Shown piece by piece: positions 1 to 11,900 of a stretch of DNA of 64,000 nucleotides (positions are counted from its first letter, which is position 1; each line of letters opens with the position of its first letter). Made by a program: the position numbers and the translations under genes. The DNA is from Mytilisepta virgata. Its lineage: Eukaryota > Mollusca > Bivalvia > Mytilida > Mytilidae. Where the stretch lies: assembly GCA_028015205.1 (NCBI GenBank), contig JAPWFG010000024.1, positions 2,108,001 to 2,172,000 on the forward strand, in the 5' to 3' direction. Under the pieces are notes generated by a model. The model worked only from the letters and a program-made list of their open reading frames with translations. It was not told the origin of the DNA and ran no database searches.

Positions 1-355
1 ATATGATGTACAAATGTATGTCCCAATTAGCATCTGAACATTTTAAACAATGTTTGTTTGGTATTTGTTTTAAATTTGCCAGTGAGAAGTTTATTATTGC
101 ACATTTTCAAAAATTTGAAAGAATGTCATATTCACTGTATTTTTTGTTGCAAAATAAATTCTGTCACATTTTTCTCAGGAAACACACTAGCCATCTTCCT
201 GATATTTGGCATAGAGCATCAGTATGGAGAACTGTATCGTGTAAGGCGGTTTCGAATCTGTCGCTTTTCCATTTCCTGTTTGACGGAACTTAGAATAATT
301 TTGAGATAGAAAAATTTCTGCCTCATTTTTCTCAGGAACCATACAGGTTAGCTTC

Positions 356-388
<33 letters not shown>

Positions 389-400
389 GTACGCAGGCAA
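1..400. repeat. Degenerate direct repeat, ~158-bp period
   Basis: Two related blocks, about 168-240 and 327-395, share a CTCAGGAA start, then TTCCTGATATTTGGCA, then AGAGCATCAGTATGGAGAA. The spacing is about 158 bp. The style matches tandem-unit bodies of the bivalve elements elsewhere in the window. The short open frames here overlap the repeat and look non-coding. Confidence 0.5.
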
Positions 401-499
401 CACATGTCTTACCTGGAAGACTTACCACTAAGTTCCACAATGTTTTTGTTTTCTTTTGTTTAAATGTTTCCAGTGAAAAATCCCATGTAACATTTAGGG

Positions 500-660
500 G
501 ATGGTTTGTTTGTTTAGTTGGGTTTTATGCCGTTTTCAGCACATTTGGCTATTTTGGGTGGCTAGCTTTTATTGGTGGAGAAGTCTGGAGAAAACCACAA
601 CCTTCGGTTGGAAAATTGTCAATTTAGATCGGTGTCAAACACACCCAGCCACATTTCTTT
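500..660 (-). repeat. SINE body relic lacking its tRNA head
   Basis: This block resembles the body of the two tRNA-SINEs at 37305-37586 and 57620-57846: the GCCGTTTTCAGCACATTTGG stretch, TTTTATTGGTGGAG, the GGAGAAAACCAC stretch, CCTTCGG, then the ATCGG and ACACACCC stretch. The tRNA-derived promoter part is missing. It is more diverged than the other two copies, so probably older. Confidence 0.6.
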
Positions 661-2624
661 GGAACTAACCTTAGTGTATCAACGAATCTTCATCAGACAC
701 TGGATGTGCCTTGGATAGTACGTACTGAGCATTTATTCATGATGAACTATATTGTAGGCAGTGCATCTGTGTCTTACAGACACAGTTTCTAGTTTATTAT
801 ACAGTCAACTCTGTATAATAGAATATTCCTTTTGTTTGCTTAAGATTTTGAAACACCTATAGTCATTGTTAATTACTCCTGATAGTTGCATACACTGACT
901 AAAAATATCTTATAAAATGTAATGAAACAGAATTCAAAGGCATTTTAGATAAAAATTAATGACAAAATTGTATACAAAATTCACAATACACATGTTTAGA
1001 CAGTAATTAACACTATTGGTGACAGGAGTAATGATTCATTTTGTGTTTTTACATGAAAATAAAGAGTTCCATTTATTACCCTGACTCCAATTTTTCTGAC
1101 AAAAAGGGTATATGCTATTATGAGGAGTCTACTGTGTATCTCTGATTTATGTTACAATGTAATTTACCAAGCTCAGATACATCTCATAGAAATATTGTTG
1201 TTAGGTTCATTTCTTAAAAATTGTATGGACTTTAAAAAGATGAATTCTATGCTAGACATGTACATGTAAATATACAATTGTATATACATGTACAGTAAGT
1301 AAACATGTTTGTGTTTTGGACTCTTTTATGTTATTTTTTTCTATATTTTGCTGATTGGGTGAGTTAACTACATGTAGATTGGTATGTCATTGTTGACCTT
1401 TCCTGTTATTTCTTTTTTCATTTATGTCAAGAAAAAATTGAATTACAAACAAATCATTAGATATCTTTTATGCTGAAATTTTAAAAAATATTTTTTGAAT
1501 TTGAATAATTAATATTTTTAATTCTAAAAATAATGGGAATTTTTATTATTTTCATCGCTCCAAAATGCAGCATAACCCCTTTAAACCTAACATCACGAAG
1601 TTTTTTTCTTTAAAAAATGTGTAAGAAAGATTTTTAATGTAATTCAATAATTAAAATATTTTCTTTAATAATGTTTATTCTTGAACTGTGTTTTAAGTAT
1701 AATATTAATTCATTGTTTTTTCCATATCCAGAAGAACTTAATATTTAAGGTACAAGTATTGTACATGTATTGATATAATAATCCCAGGTAATAAATTCTG
1801 TTTGAATTTGAAAATAGTAAACATGTTCGATACTTTATTTTTAATTTTGTTGTCGAAAAAAACAATGTGGAGTTGACTCTTGGTATTTTATTTCCTCACA
1901 AACATCAATATGCTACATGTATTATATGAAAATCATAATCCTCTTATTTTCTCTTTCTTTTTTTTTTTCATTCTAATACATAATCTTTATAAACATGATA
2001 AACATTTGTAAAAATTTGAATGCCAAAAAAAAAAAATCTTCATTCGAACAACACCAAATAATTCATTTACAGTGTATGCAGTAAAATCATTTATCTGTTA
2101 AGGCGTTGTTCCATATGTATGTAATTTAAATTTCAAGATTGGTTAATAAATAAAGAATATTACATGGCTTTTTTATACATGTATCACAACCAATATCAAC
2201 CTGAGAACTTTAGCTCGAGGGTCTGATATGGGGTGTGATATGAAAAAGCAATTTGATATTCTTTTTATCATGAAAAGAGTTTCATATCTGTATTTTTTTT
2301 GTATCCAGTAAAACAATTACGTGCATACAATGTATATGAGATAGAGCAGATTTTCATGTTTTCCCCTCTGAGACAAAATATTTCACCATATGTCCATATA
2401 AAATTAATTCTCAAGTTTAATTCGCTACAGATGATATGGATATCGATCATGGGTGGGTGATATGGACTACATGTATGTGCTTCAAACAATATTATATATA
2501 CAGAAAATGAGAACTCATTTATTTAGTACTAAATAGATGATAGTGTAAATATTGTTAAAGATATGTGTCTGATATGTGAAAGGAAAAGATAAACTTTTTT
2601 ATGGAACCACAATACATAAATTAA
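661..2624. other. AT-rich non-coding stretch, nothing recognised
   Basis: No convincing ORF, RNA gene or repeat structure is visible. The stretch is rich in A/T runs and ACATGTA motifs. It could be intronic or intergenic; I cannot tell which. Confidence 0.5.
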
Positions 2625-3136
2625 ATATCACGGCCACCAATCGCTCTAAATCACAGCCAAATGCTGTGAAAGAAAAACGTTTAGAGGAATTTCCGGTTGT
2701 GACTTGGAGGAAACTATTTACTTGACCTTTTGCAGGTAGGTTGTACATTTATGGTCCCATATGAGGTTTTTAAAGAGAATGTAAAAATTCTAAGAATGTC
2801 ATCATACCCTTTAATAATTTCCCTGTCACATGTTAACAGCGTTTTTTCATCTGTAGTATTATGTTGGCACTACAACTTTTGGCAGACAGAAGTTGAGGTG
2901 TTTCATGCTGCAGACGGAATTTTAAATCGTGTCTTCCGCAGCGAAATGGTTGTTTCCGGATATTTTTTTTTTTTATTCAAAAGGATTTTATTTGACGACC
3001 AAACATTCAAGTCACCTTTAATTGACCAAAGTCTTTGAATTGCCAACAAATACGGACATTTAGTGCAATGCTGTGACTGGGAGAGATCTGTTGTGACTTG
3101 GAGGAACTGGATGTGATTTGGAGGTATCAATAATTA
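2625..3136 (+). repeat. Left arm of a ~510-bp inverted repeat
   Basis: This segment is closely matched, in reverse complement, by 5097-5604. Both copies translate to nearly the same ~95-residue frame, but that frame only reflects the repeat and has no family I recognise. The arm contains four degenerate copies of TGTGACTTGGAGGAA (near 2699, 3070, 3091 and 3110). The outer end begins near a CACGGCC motif and the inner end near a GGAGGTATCAAT motif. Confidence 0.8.
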
Positions 3137-3741
3137 GTCAATTCAGCCGTGGAGTATTATATAATCATGATATAAAAGTTGTCTTTCCGATTTTAAATGT
3201 AATTTCCCCCCTAGACTCGACCTTGAAAATGGAAGGGGCATAAAGTTTTACCCTTGTTCTTCCGTCCCGTTTCATTTAGGTTTTGGGTTCATTTCTGAGC
3301 AACACTTTGTGCAACACATCAATGATATTTTATCGCTACAATGGACTTGCAAAGCGCAACAGGTTTCGGCAATAATTAAAGCACACTGACCTCTGTTGTA
3401 TGCTTGAATGAATCTTGTTTCATTCTGAACATTTATTAAAACAGTATAACAATGGTAAAATTCATTAGTAAATAAATATCAAAAATGCACTCTTTCTGAG
3501 ATCATAATACTATAAAAATAAAAGAAAAAAATGTTAAAAAAATGTATAAAAATATCTTTGACATGACAATCAAAACAAACGTCAATACATGTATTCCTAT
3601 TAAACATATGATATACCTTATCAAAACTTGTAAAATTATTTCAACAAATCTTACGTGAACGAACGAATTGCATGCTCTACTGCGCGACGCTTGACATTCC
3701 ATAATACGTGGAATATAAGGGCAAGTAGTAGGTTTGAAACC
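3137..3741. other. Unassigned stretch between inverted arm and zinc-finger relic
   Basis: Part of the ~1.96-kb spacer between the inverted arms. No supported gene or RNA is visible. Confidence 0.4.
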
Positions 3742-4240
3742 CTACACGTGTTTGTATCTTTTATGTCTATCAAGAGAAGATTGATGTTTATATGTTTTTT
3801 CACATAATTCACATATGAAAACATTTCCATCGTGCACATGTAGAGCTCTAGTCGTTGTGAATTTTTCAGAGCATGTATTGCAGTATTCTTCTTTCTTACT
3901 TTTATGGGACGCGTTGCTATGGTCCTTTAAAGAACTTCCGAAAGAAAATGTCTTTTCACACTGGCTGCATTTGAGGCGTTCCATGTTATGTTTTGTTCTC
4001 ATATGACCCTTTAATTGATATTTTGTATTAAATCTTGAAGAACACTCCCTGTTGTCACATTAAAATTTCAGCGAAATGCTGATTCGTCTCGTGTCTTTTC
4101 TTATTAAATAACGTCGAAAACGTTTTTACACAAACGTTACATTTCTAATTTTGGAATTTTTTCAAGTGAATCCGTCTTTTTTGTAGATACAACCTCTCAG
4201 ACTGGGAATACGAGGCATCGCATTCATTGCAATGATATTT
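3742..4240 (-). pseudogene. Broken C2H2 zinc-finger gene fragment
   Basis: Reading the minus strand from 4240 downwards, six C2H2-like units can be seen: CNEC...IH with the first zinc His replaced by Gln, then an in-frame TAG, CNVC...HETNQH, a frame change, CDNREC...HMRTKH, CSQC...HSNASH, CNTC with its second His missing, and CELC...HKRYKH before a TAG stop. The last three to four fingers lie in one open frame (3742-4002). C2H2 arrays bind DNA or RNA, but the stop, the frameshift and the lost zinc ligands show this copy is decayed. It sits inside the spacer of the 2625/5604 inverted repeat. An alternative is an intact zinc-finger exon with sequencing errors, which I think less likely because the ligand losses are independent. 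Confidence 0.7.
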
Positions 4241-5096
4241 TTTACCTGATCATTCCATCTAAAAAAAACTGACTCGGTTTTATTCTTCAGCAACACAATA
4301 AATGGTAAAATTGAGGAAGTAGATTTTCTAGAATTGTCATAAAATCAAAATATGGAGCCTAGACAATTTTGTAGTGTTTATAGATAACTTGCACGTGTAG
4401 TTCTCTTTTTTGGATTGTGTGTAATGGTAAAATGTCCGTCATGAAAATCTCCGAAAGCGAATTGCTTGCCATACTAGAAAATAAAATGGTGGATTATAAT
4501 CTCGTAATTATGACTTCTAAACGGTTCAGAGTAAGAAAAGTTAAAATTCATAATTATGAATATAATAAAACGTATCACAAAATACCGAAATCAATTTGAT
4601 GCACTGTATGGCCATTTCGTTGACCGATAACTCGTCAGCAGTGCAAATCACCAGTTTGATTTCACTTGAGGCACGATCATTTCTGTTCTCGGTAGGTAAA
4701 AAACATATTGAAATTTAAAAAAAAGACAACCTTACGATTATTTGGGCCAAGGAAAATAAATTGTTGGTTTCCTCTAACATGGTCAATTTAATTAGACAAG
4801 GCAGGCAGGTTTTTTTTTTGGTTTTTGTTTAAATGAATCGTATATTGTTATTTCGTGTATGATATGCCATGGATGGCCCACGAATGGATTTAGTAAAATA
4901 TTCTATTCTAATATAGTCTTTTCTACGAAGTTAATACCTTACCTCAAAGCAGAGATTGTTGTGACGGAAGTTTCGAACGGAATGATGGACAGACGTTACA
5001 GATGGACGGAATGACGAACGAACAAAGTGATTCCAGTATACCACCACTCTTGCGACTGAGATATAATAAAAATATTAATGCACTACTAAATTTTCT
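4241..5096. other. Unassigned stretch with a degenerate element head
   Basis: Mostly AT-rich. Around 4980-5060 a GACGGAATGACGAACG stretch followed by AGTGATTCCAGTATA resembles the head of the TATACCCCC elements seen at 52942-53186, but it is too diverged to place ends. Nothing else is recognised. Confidence 0.3.
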
Positions 5097-5604
5097 AAAT
5101 ATTGATTCCTCCAAATCACATCTAGTTCCTCCAAGTCACAACAGATCTCTCCCAGTCACAGCATTGCACTAAATGTCCGTATTTGTTGGCAATTCAAAGA
5201 CTTTGGTTAATTAAAGGTGACTTGAATGTTTGGTCGTCAAATAGAATCCTTTGAATAAAAAAAAGTATCCAGAAACAACCATTTCGCTGCGGAAGACACG
5301 ATTTAAAATTCCGTCTGCAGCATGAAACACCTCAACTTCTGTCTGCCAAAAGTTGTAGCGCCAACATAATACTACAGATGTAAAAACGCTGTTAATATGT
5401 GACAGGGAAATTATTAAAGGGTATGATGACATTCTTAGAATTTTTATATTCTCTTTAAAAACCTCATACGGGACCATAAATGTACGACCTACCTGCAAAA
5501 GGTCACGTAAATAGTTTCCTCCAAGTCACAACCGGAAATTCCTCTAAACTTTTTTCTTTCACAGCATTTGGCTGTGCCTTAGAGCGATTGGGGGCCGTGA
5601 ATAT
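5097..5604 (-). repeat. Right arm of the ~510-bp inverted repeat
   Basis: Reverse-complement partner of 2625-3136, with scattered substitutions. The TGTGACTTGGAGG sub-motifs are kept as CCTCCAAGTCACA at both ends of the arm. No target-site duplication is evident, so the two arms could be independent insertions in opposite orientation or the ends of one long-arm element. Confidence 0.8.
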
Positions 5605-6795
5605 GTCTTTAATATTCTATAATTTTTTTTTAAATATAAAATTGGAGTTAGACTTAGAGGGATTTACATTGCTCTTTTGGCCAAAACTTTTAGTAAATAT
5701 ATAAATACTCTAAGATCGCTAATTTCAATGGGTTAAAATTTCATGTTCATTTGTATTCCTTTCTGAAAATGATTTTGTTTGATAAAATGTCGAATATTCA
5801 ACAATTTAACAAATATTGATTAACTAAGGGGACGTATTTCTTTGGGGATTAATTTTCATATACTTATCCATGAAATAAACGAAATTAAATCTAAAAAGAA
5901 GTTCTGCTTGCAGTACTTTAAAGAAATTGATGAATGGATTGTTATAAATAACCTATTTAATGACACATGTACATGCATCAATGATGAGAAAGATGAATAA
6001 ATTGTCTCAAGGCTGTAGAAATTTATTTACATATCTATGGACATGTTTTATATGTGTTAAATGTCATGCAGAGTTCAGTGCTTACTTGTATCAAAATAAA
6101 AAGCTGCAGATTTTTCCTTAAACATGTTAAATATTTAAAATTTTTGACATGGTAACAATATTGTTCATATTTACATGTATGTACTGGTACCACTACATAA
6201 ATAGAATGGGCAGGTAGATTATTAAAATTTGGCTCTATCAACCATGTATGTTTTTCCTTCTAAAATTGTCAAATTAATGATTGATAATGTTTTTACATTT
6301 TTTTGCATTGTTTCATGATGGAATTTGACACAGTTAAAAACTTAAGTTGGTTTTAACTCATTGATATTCTGCATTATTTAATTTTTGGGGTCATTTGATG
6401 ACAGACAGCTGTTTACTATTAGCCCATTATAATACAGATTAATTATTGTATTGAATCAGAATTAATGACCCCTTTGTTTTTTAAACTGACCTTGTCAAAA
6501 CAAGTTGAAAATAGTCCCAAATTTTAAGAATGATATATATTTATTTAAATCCATAATTTGTATGGTCAGTCTTTGGTTTTGGTCAAAGTTAACTGAGATT
6601 TGGAAAGATGGTGAATGAAAAAAAAATTACCATTCAAATGTGTTACATTCCATTAGTCATTGTTATTTTAATAATTGTATGAAACCTGCTTTATCCAAAA
6701 AAAAAATCTACCCAAGTACCCCTCACACCTACCCAGACCTTTCATGGGAAACATATTTTTAAGGGGTCTTTTAAGGCTGGCCTAACATGTTGTAT
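5605..6795. other. AT-rich non-coding stretch, nothing recognised
   Basis: No ORF, RNA gene or clear repeat is supported here. Confidence 0.45.
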
Positions 6796-6975
6796 TTATA
6801 CCCCCGCTCCAAAGGAGAGGGGGTTATACTGGGTTACCCTTGTGGTTCAGTGCATGTGTGGGTCCATCTGTCCGTAATAAAAAATTTTGTCACACTTTTT
6901 TCTGCTACTACTCATCACAGCTGATTGATATTTTGTTACAAGCCTTTTATAGGTATGCCATATTGTATTTTCACC
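6796..6975 (+). mobile_element. 5' part of a TATACCCCCGC-type element
   Basis: The head is a hairpin: ATACCCCCGCTCC pairs with GGAGAGGGGGTTAT across a short loop. It is followed by TTTTGTCACACTTTT and ACTCATCACAGCTGATTGAT, which recur twice at 28190-28440. The 3' hairpin and CTAG end seen in the 28.1-kb and 52.9-kb copies are missing, so this is a truncated copy. Confidence 0.65.
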
Positions 6976-7303
6976 ATTCATACTCTATAGGGCAAAAATG
7001 CAAAGTCGAAATCGCGAAAGTGTTTCACTTCTAGTTTTTGCGTTTTCTACTTCGCGATTTCGCCTTTTCGTCTCTGAAAGTGACAACTATGGGGCATTCT
7101 GTAAGAGTTAGTGGATATCCATTTAATCAGATAATTTTTTTTCTTTAAGAATTAACAATAACTTTGTTCGCTAAGAAAACCCATTTGGGCCATATGTAAA
7201 ACATGAACAGTAAACAAAATACAATTGTGAAAATGCACAGTATCTACATAGAATACATAAAATACATGTACAGTCAACAATAACATGAAGATATTGTATA
7301 TAG
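6976..7303. other. Short unassigned stretch
   Basis: Nothing recognised apart from AT-rich sequence. Confidence 0.4.
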
Positions 7304-7440
7304 TTAAGAGTCTCTTCTCCTCAGTTCTAAAGACAGTTTAATAAAAGAAACAACTATATCAATATCTTTGGGTGTTGATTGGTTCAAAATTTTGTTTAAT
7401 TTTTCAAATGACTTTATTTTTTGGAAATTTTCATCATAAC
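7304..7440 (-). pseudogene. Relic of a LINE-type C-terminal tail
   Basis: On the minus strand a short open frame ends at a TAA (7304-7306) and reads KSFEKLNKIL...VVSFIKLSLELRRRDS. This resembles the basic tail that follows the zinc knuckle in bivalve LINE proteins, and it parallels the better-supported relic at 7907-8120. There is no start and the upstream frame is broken. Assignment rests on composition and position, so it is tentative. Confidence 0.35.
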
Positions 7441-7906
7441 TTCAGTTTTTTCGGTCTTTTTTACATACTTTTAAAAGAAAAGGGATTAATGGCCATTAAG
7501 AATAAATATACAAAACAAAATCTGCCTTTGAACACAAATTTAATTGGAATATTATCAAATTGTACAGTGAATTTCTCACATGATTGCTTCACAATTCATG
7601 TAATTAAGTGTGCAATTTTCAAACTGTAAATTAGAAGTGGTTAATTTATTTGATCTTTACAATAATTCCTTGTTTCCTTTTCTTTGCACATTTGGATTGG
7701 TATCTGTTTGTATGGGAGAAAAATATTTGTTACTCAATAATATCGTTCATTAATGAAAGCACTGAGTTATACCCAATATGGGTTGAATACTTTTAAACAT
7801 AAAAAAGATTTTTTTTTTACAAATAATACTGAAAAAAGGGAAAAAAAAACATAATAAACATGATAACAGACAAACTAAAACAGACATAATCATCTTATGC
7901 AGCTTC

Positions 7907-8120
7907 TTAGTCCGCTTTCCTCAGTAACCAAGACTTTTTAATAAAGGGACCAACATAGCGCATCAGATCTTGGTCTGTTAAAAGAATATTAATTTTTTTG
8001 TTACAATTCTGAAATAAATATTCTCTTAACATTGTTTTTTTAACATTTTAAAAAGAAATGATATTCATCATCTACTTTGGACTGACATGAACTGCAAAAA
8101 TGTTTATTTTCTTTCAATGT
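7907..8120 (-). pseudogene. Relic of a LINE C-terminus with zinc knuckle
   Basis: On the minus strand, around 8045-8115, the frame encodes CSSCQSKVDDEYHFFLKC, the C-x2-C...DDE-x-H...C knuckle typical of the C-terminus of many LINE reverse-transcriptase proteins. After a stop and frame change, a second open piece (about 8030 to 7907) reads LMRYVGPFIKKSWLLRKAD and then ends at TAA, matching the usual C-terminal tail. The copy is frameshifted and stop-interrupted, so it is dead. Confidence 0.55.
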
Positions 8121-8812
8121 TTTTATTGCATAAGGATTTTTCAGAAATACCCAAATTCCTGCACACTCTGTGAGTGCTTACCTTTCAAGCAAAGGGAATA
8201 AAAAGTACAAGAGGACTTATAAAGGGGAATTTATACACATTGGTCTAAATGGATGTGTGTAATAACTTGTAAACCATTTACCAAGGTACATTGTAGAATT
8301 TTGTATGTATTTGTGACAATTGGTGTTGCAAAAACTGTGAGTAACCCTGGTGTGCAAAAACATGAAAAAGAGTAACCCTGTTAAAAACAAGAATTTACAA
8401 TAACCATATTCTGTTCAGGACAGGCAATAATAAAATAACATCCATGGCCGTACCTTGACAGTTCAAAGATAGAAATTGAGAATGTATACATGTATCAGTT
8501 AGGATCATTGATTTGTGCGTGGTTTTTGCCAAAAAATACCAGTTGAGAGGCTGGTGAATTTCCCGAGCCGGTATTTATGACAGATATCACACACAAACAT
8601 GATATACCTCTTTAATTCCACCGAATATTCATATCTTGCTGTTAAATGCCATTTTATTATCTTTGTTACCATTACCTAAAAATAAATCCTGAGACATCAT
8701 GGTTTCTATTTTTAAACACAGTTTAATTGTCGAACCTTAAAGTCGCAGAAAGCTCGACATAGGCATAGTGATCCGGCGGTGTTAACTAATTTCTTAAAAG
8801 CTTTATATTTTA
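8121..8812. other. Unassigned stretch
   Basis: No gene or repeat structure is supported. A purine-rich ~8340-8400 segment repeats 'GAGTAACCCTG' twice. Confidence 0.35.
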
Positions 8813-8940
8813 GAAGGTGGAAGACCTGGATGCTTTATACTTTGTATATAGATGCCTCATGTTACGAAGTTTCCGTCTGCCATATGTACATTGTCCTTGA
8901 CCTCATTTTCATGGTTCAGTGACTACTTGAAAAAAAGTTA
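8813..8940 (+). repeat. Single unit of the 'CCTTGACCTCATTTTCATGG' repeat
   Basis: The unit carries CATATGTACATTGTCCTTGA then CCTCATTTTCATGGTTCAGTG, the same core found tandemly at 12810-13100 and, more diverged, at 25250-26460 and 60025-60340. It directly precedes the head of the 8944 element. Confidence 0.6.
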
Positions 8941-8943
8941 AGA

Positions 8944-11900
8944 TTTTTTAGCTCACCTGGCCTAAAAGGCCATGTGAGCTATTCTCATCACTTTGCGTCC
9001 GTTGTCGTCGTATGTCGTCGTCGTAAACTTTTCACATTTTTATCAACTCCTCTGAAACCACTGAACCAATTTAAACCAAACATAAGTGGAATGGTCCTTG
9101 GATGGTCCCCTTTAAAAGTTGTGTTCGGTTTTCCCGGGCGCCATCCAATATGGCTGCCATGGTCGGACATAATTTAACCTTGGACCCTATGGGAATTTTA
9201 ACATTTTCGTTATCTTCTCTGAGACCATTAGGCCAATTTGAACCAAACTTTGGTGGAATGGTCCTTGGGTGGCCCCTTTTAAAATATTATGTTCGGTTTC
9301 CCCGAACGCCATCCAACATGGCCCCCATGGCTGGTCTTAGTTTAACATTGAGCCTATGGGAATTTTACTTTTTCGTCAACTCCTCTGAAATCACTAAACC
9401 AATTTAAACCAAACTTAAGTGGAATGGTCCTTGGATGGTCCCCTTTAAAAATTGTGTTTGGTTTTCCCGGGCGCCATCCAATATGGCTGCCATGGTCGGA
9501 CATAGTTTAACCTTGGACCCTATGGGAATTTTAACATTTTCGTTATCTTCTCTGAGACCATTAGGCCAATTTGAAATTTGGTAGAATGGTCCTTGGGTGG
9601 TCCCTTTTAAAATGTATTTTCGGTTTCCCCGAACGCCATCCAACATGGCCGCCATGGCTGGACTTAGTTTAACATTGAGCCTATGGGAATTTTACTTTTT
9701 CGGCAACTCCCCTGAAACTACTGAACCAATTTAAACCAAACTTAAGTGGAATGGTCCTTGGATGGTCCCCTTTTAAAAGTATGTTCGGTTTTCCCAGGTG
9801 CCATCCAATATGGCTGCCATGGTTGGACATAGTTTAACCTTGGACCCTATGGGAATTTTAACATTTTCGTTATCTTCTCTGAGACCATTAGGCCAATTTG
9901 AACCAAACTTTAGTGGAATGGTCCATGGGTAGCCCCTTTTAAAATCTGTGTTCAGTTTCCCCGAACGCCATCCAACATGGCCACCATGGCTGGACTTAGT
10001 TTAACATTGAGCCTATGGGAATTTTACTTTTTCGTCAACTCCTCTGAAACCACTAAACCAATTTAAACCAACTTTAAGTGACATGGTCCTTGGATGGTCC
10101 CCTTTAAAATGTGTGTTTGGTTTTCAGGGGCACCATCCAATATGGCTGCCATGGTTGGACATGGTTTAACCTTGGACCCTATGGGAATTTTAACGTTTTC
10201 GTTATCTTCTCTGAGACCATGAGGCCAATTTGAACCAAACTTTGGTGGAATGGTCCTTGGGTGGCCCCTTATAAAATCTGTGTTTGATTTCCCTGAACGC
10301 CATCCAGCATGGCCACCATGGCTGGACTTAGTTAAACATTGAACCTATGCGAATTTTACTTTTTCGTCAACTCCCCTGAAACCACTAAGCCAATTTGAAC
10401 CAAACTTTGGTGGAATGGTCCTTGGGTAGCCCCTTTCCAAACTTATGTCTGGCATCCCCGACTTCCAACTGACATGGCTGCTGTTTCCAAAAATAGAAAA
10501 GGGGCGGGGGGATGAATTTCAAAAATCTTCTTCTATGAAACTACAAGGCCAGTTTCAACCAAATTTGGCAGTAATGGTTCTTAGAAGGTTCTCTTTCAGA
10601 ATGATGTCTGATGACCCAGACTGTTAAACAAGATGGCAGACACAGGCAAACTTAGTTAAACACAGGGCCCTATGTGAAAATTCATTGGAAAATCATCTTG
10701 TCTGAAACCACTTTACCAATTGGAACCAGACTTCGCAGCAATGGTCCTTATATGGTCCTCTTTCAGAATTGTGTCCCATGACCTGGACTGTCAACCGAGA
10801 TGGCTGCCACAATCAAACTTAGTTTAACACTAGACATTGAACCCGCGCGAGCGCGGGAAAATAAGCTTTTTTTTGTGGTGGCCATATTGACTATAAAAAT
10901 TTGTTGCGGCCATGCCATTCATGGAACAGGAACTCAATATGGATGATGTGGCAGGCTTCCATAAACTTTCCTGTCAAGTAGGTGGTATCAACTGATAGTT
11001 TCATGTCTATATGTGCTGCATGTAGTATTCTTAGAAATGAATTTTAATGCAGACTTTAACCAAAGTCAATGAAGCATGAAATGTAGGTCATCGTGACCCA
11101 ATTGTCATGGCTGTTCGTTACTACCGAAGATGTATCCACTGATGCAGTAGACTGTATGCCACGTAGAATTACCAAAATGGACCTTAAGGTGCCATCAAAG
11201 TCAAAATCTATGACGAAAACACAACCACATAAATTGTCAATATTTTTATTGTTATAATTAATTCTGAACTGGAACTTGATGAAAAGCTTTCATTAAATAC
11301 ACATTTCATAGTGCATTACCTTTTTCCTTCAGAATAAATATGAAAATGAAATTGTAGACGTAAACATTTCCTTAGTGACGGATGAATTTTTCAAAAGATG
11401 CCGTGAGTTAGTTAGAGCATATTTTTGGAAAATAATTGTTCCAATTGTTCCATTGTCATCATGGCAGGGCAAGCGAGGCTTAATTTCACAAATATATCCA
11501 ATAATCAGAAGGTGAAAGCATTTTTAGTGTGTGGCTGCTTGTTTTGTCCACGTTTATATTTATCAAAGATGTCCGAGATAAATTTCGTCATTAATGATAA
11601 AGATGACCATTTGTTAAAAATATTTTTATCTAGGGCTTACAGTAGAGATATATTTAGACAGGTCACATGACAAATAATTTAAAAATAGATAATGGTTGGT
11701 TTTATCACTTTGTGCAAGGTAAACATCCGAGCAATCCACAAAACAACTAAGTTAGGAATTCCTCTGAACTTTACCTTACTTCTTCATTATCTTCAAAGTT
11801 CATAACCTTTACAGTTAGGAGAAATTGCGTTATTGTAGAAAAACAATCCTGGATACATAAAGCGGAAACATCCCATTCGAAGAAGAATGTTTTTAATTTT

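Noticed and set aside
2730..3038. 102-residue frame repeated at 5211-5498
   Set aside because: The likeness comes from the inverted repeat; there is no known domain and the frame is broken at different places in the two copies.
9404..9655. Frames with GANREN/GPF-like repeats in 9.0-12.4 kb and 39.5-40.3 kb
   Set aside because: They recur because the AGCTCACC body modules recur; frames break between modules and exist on both strands.
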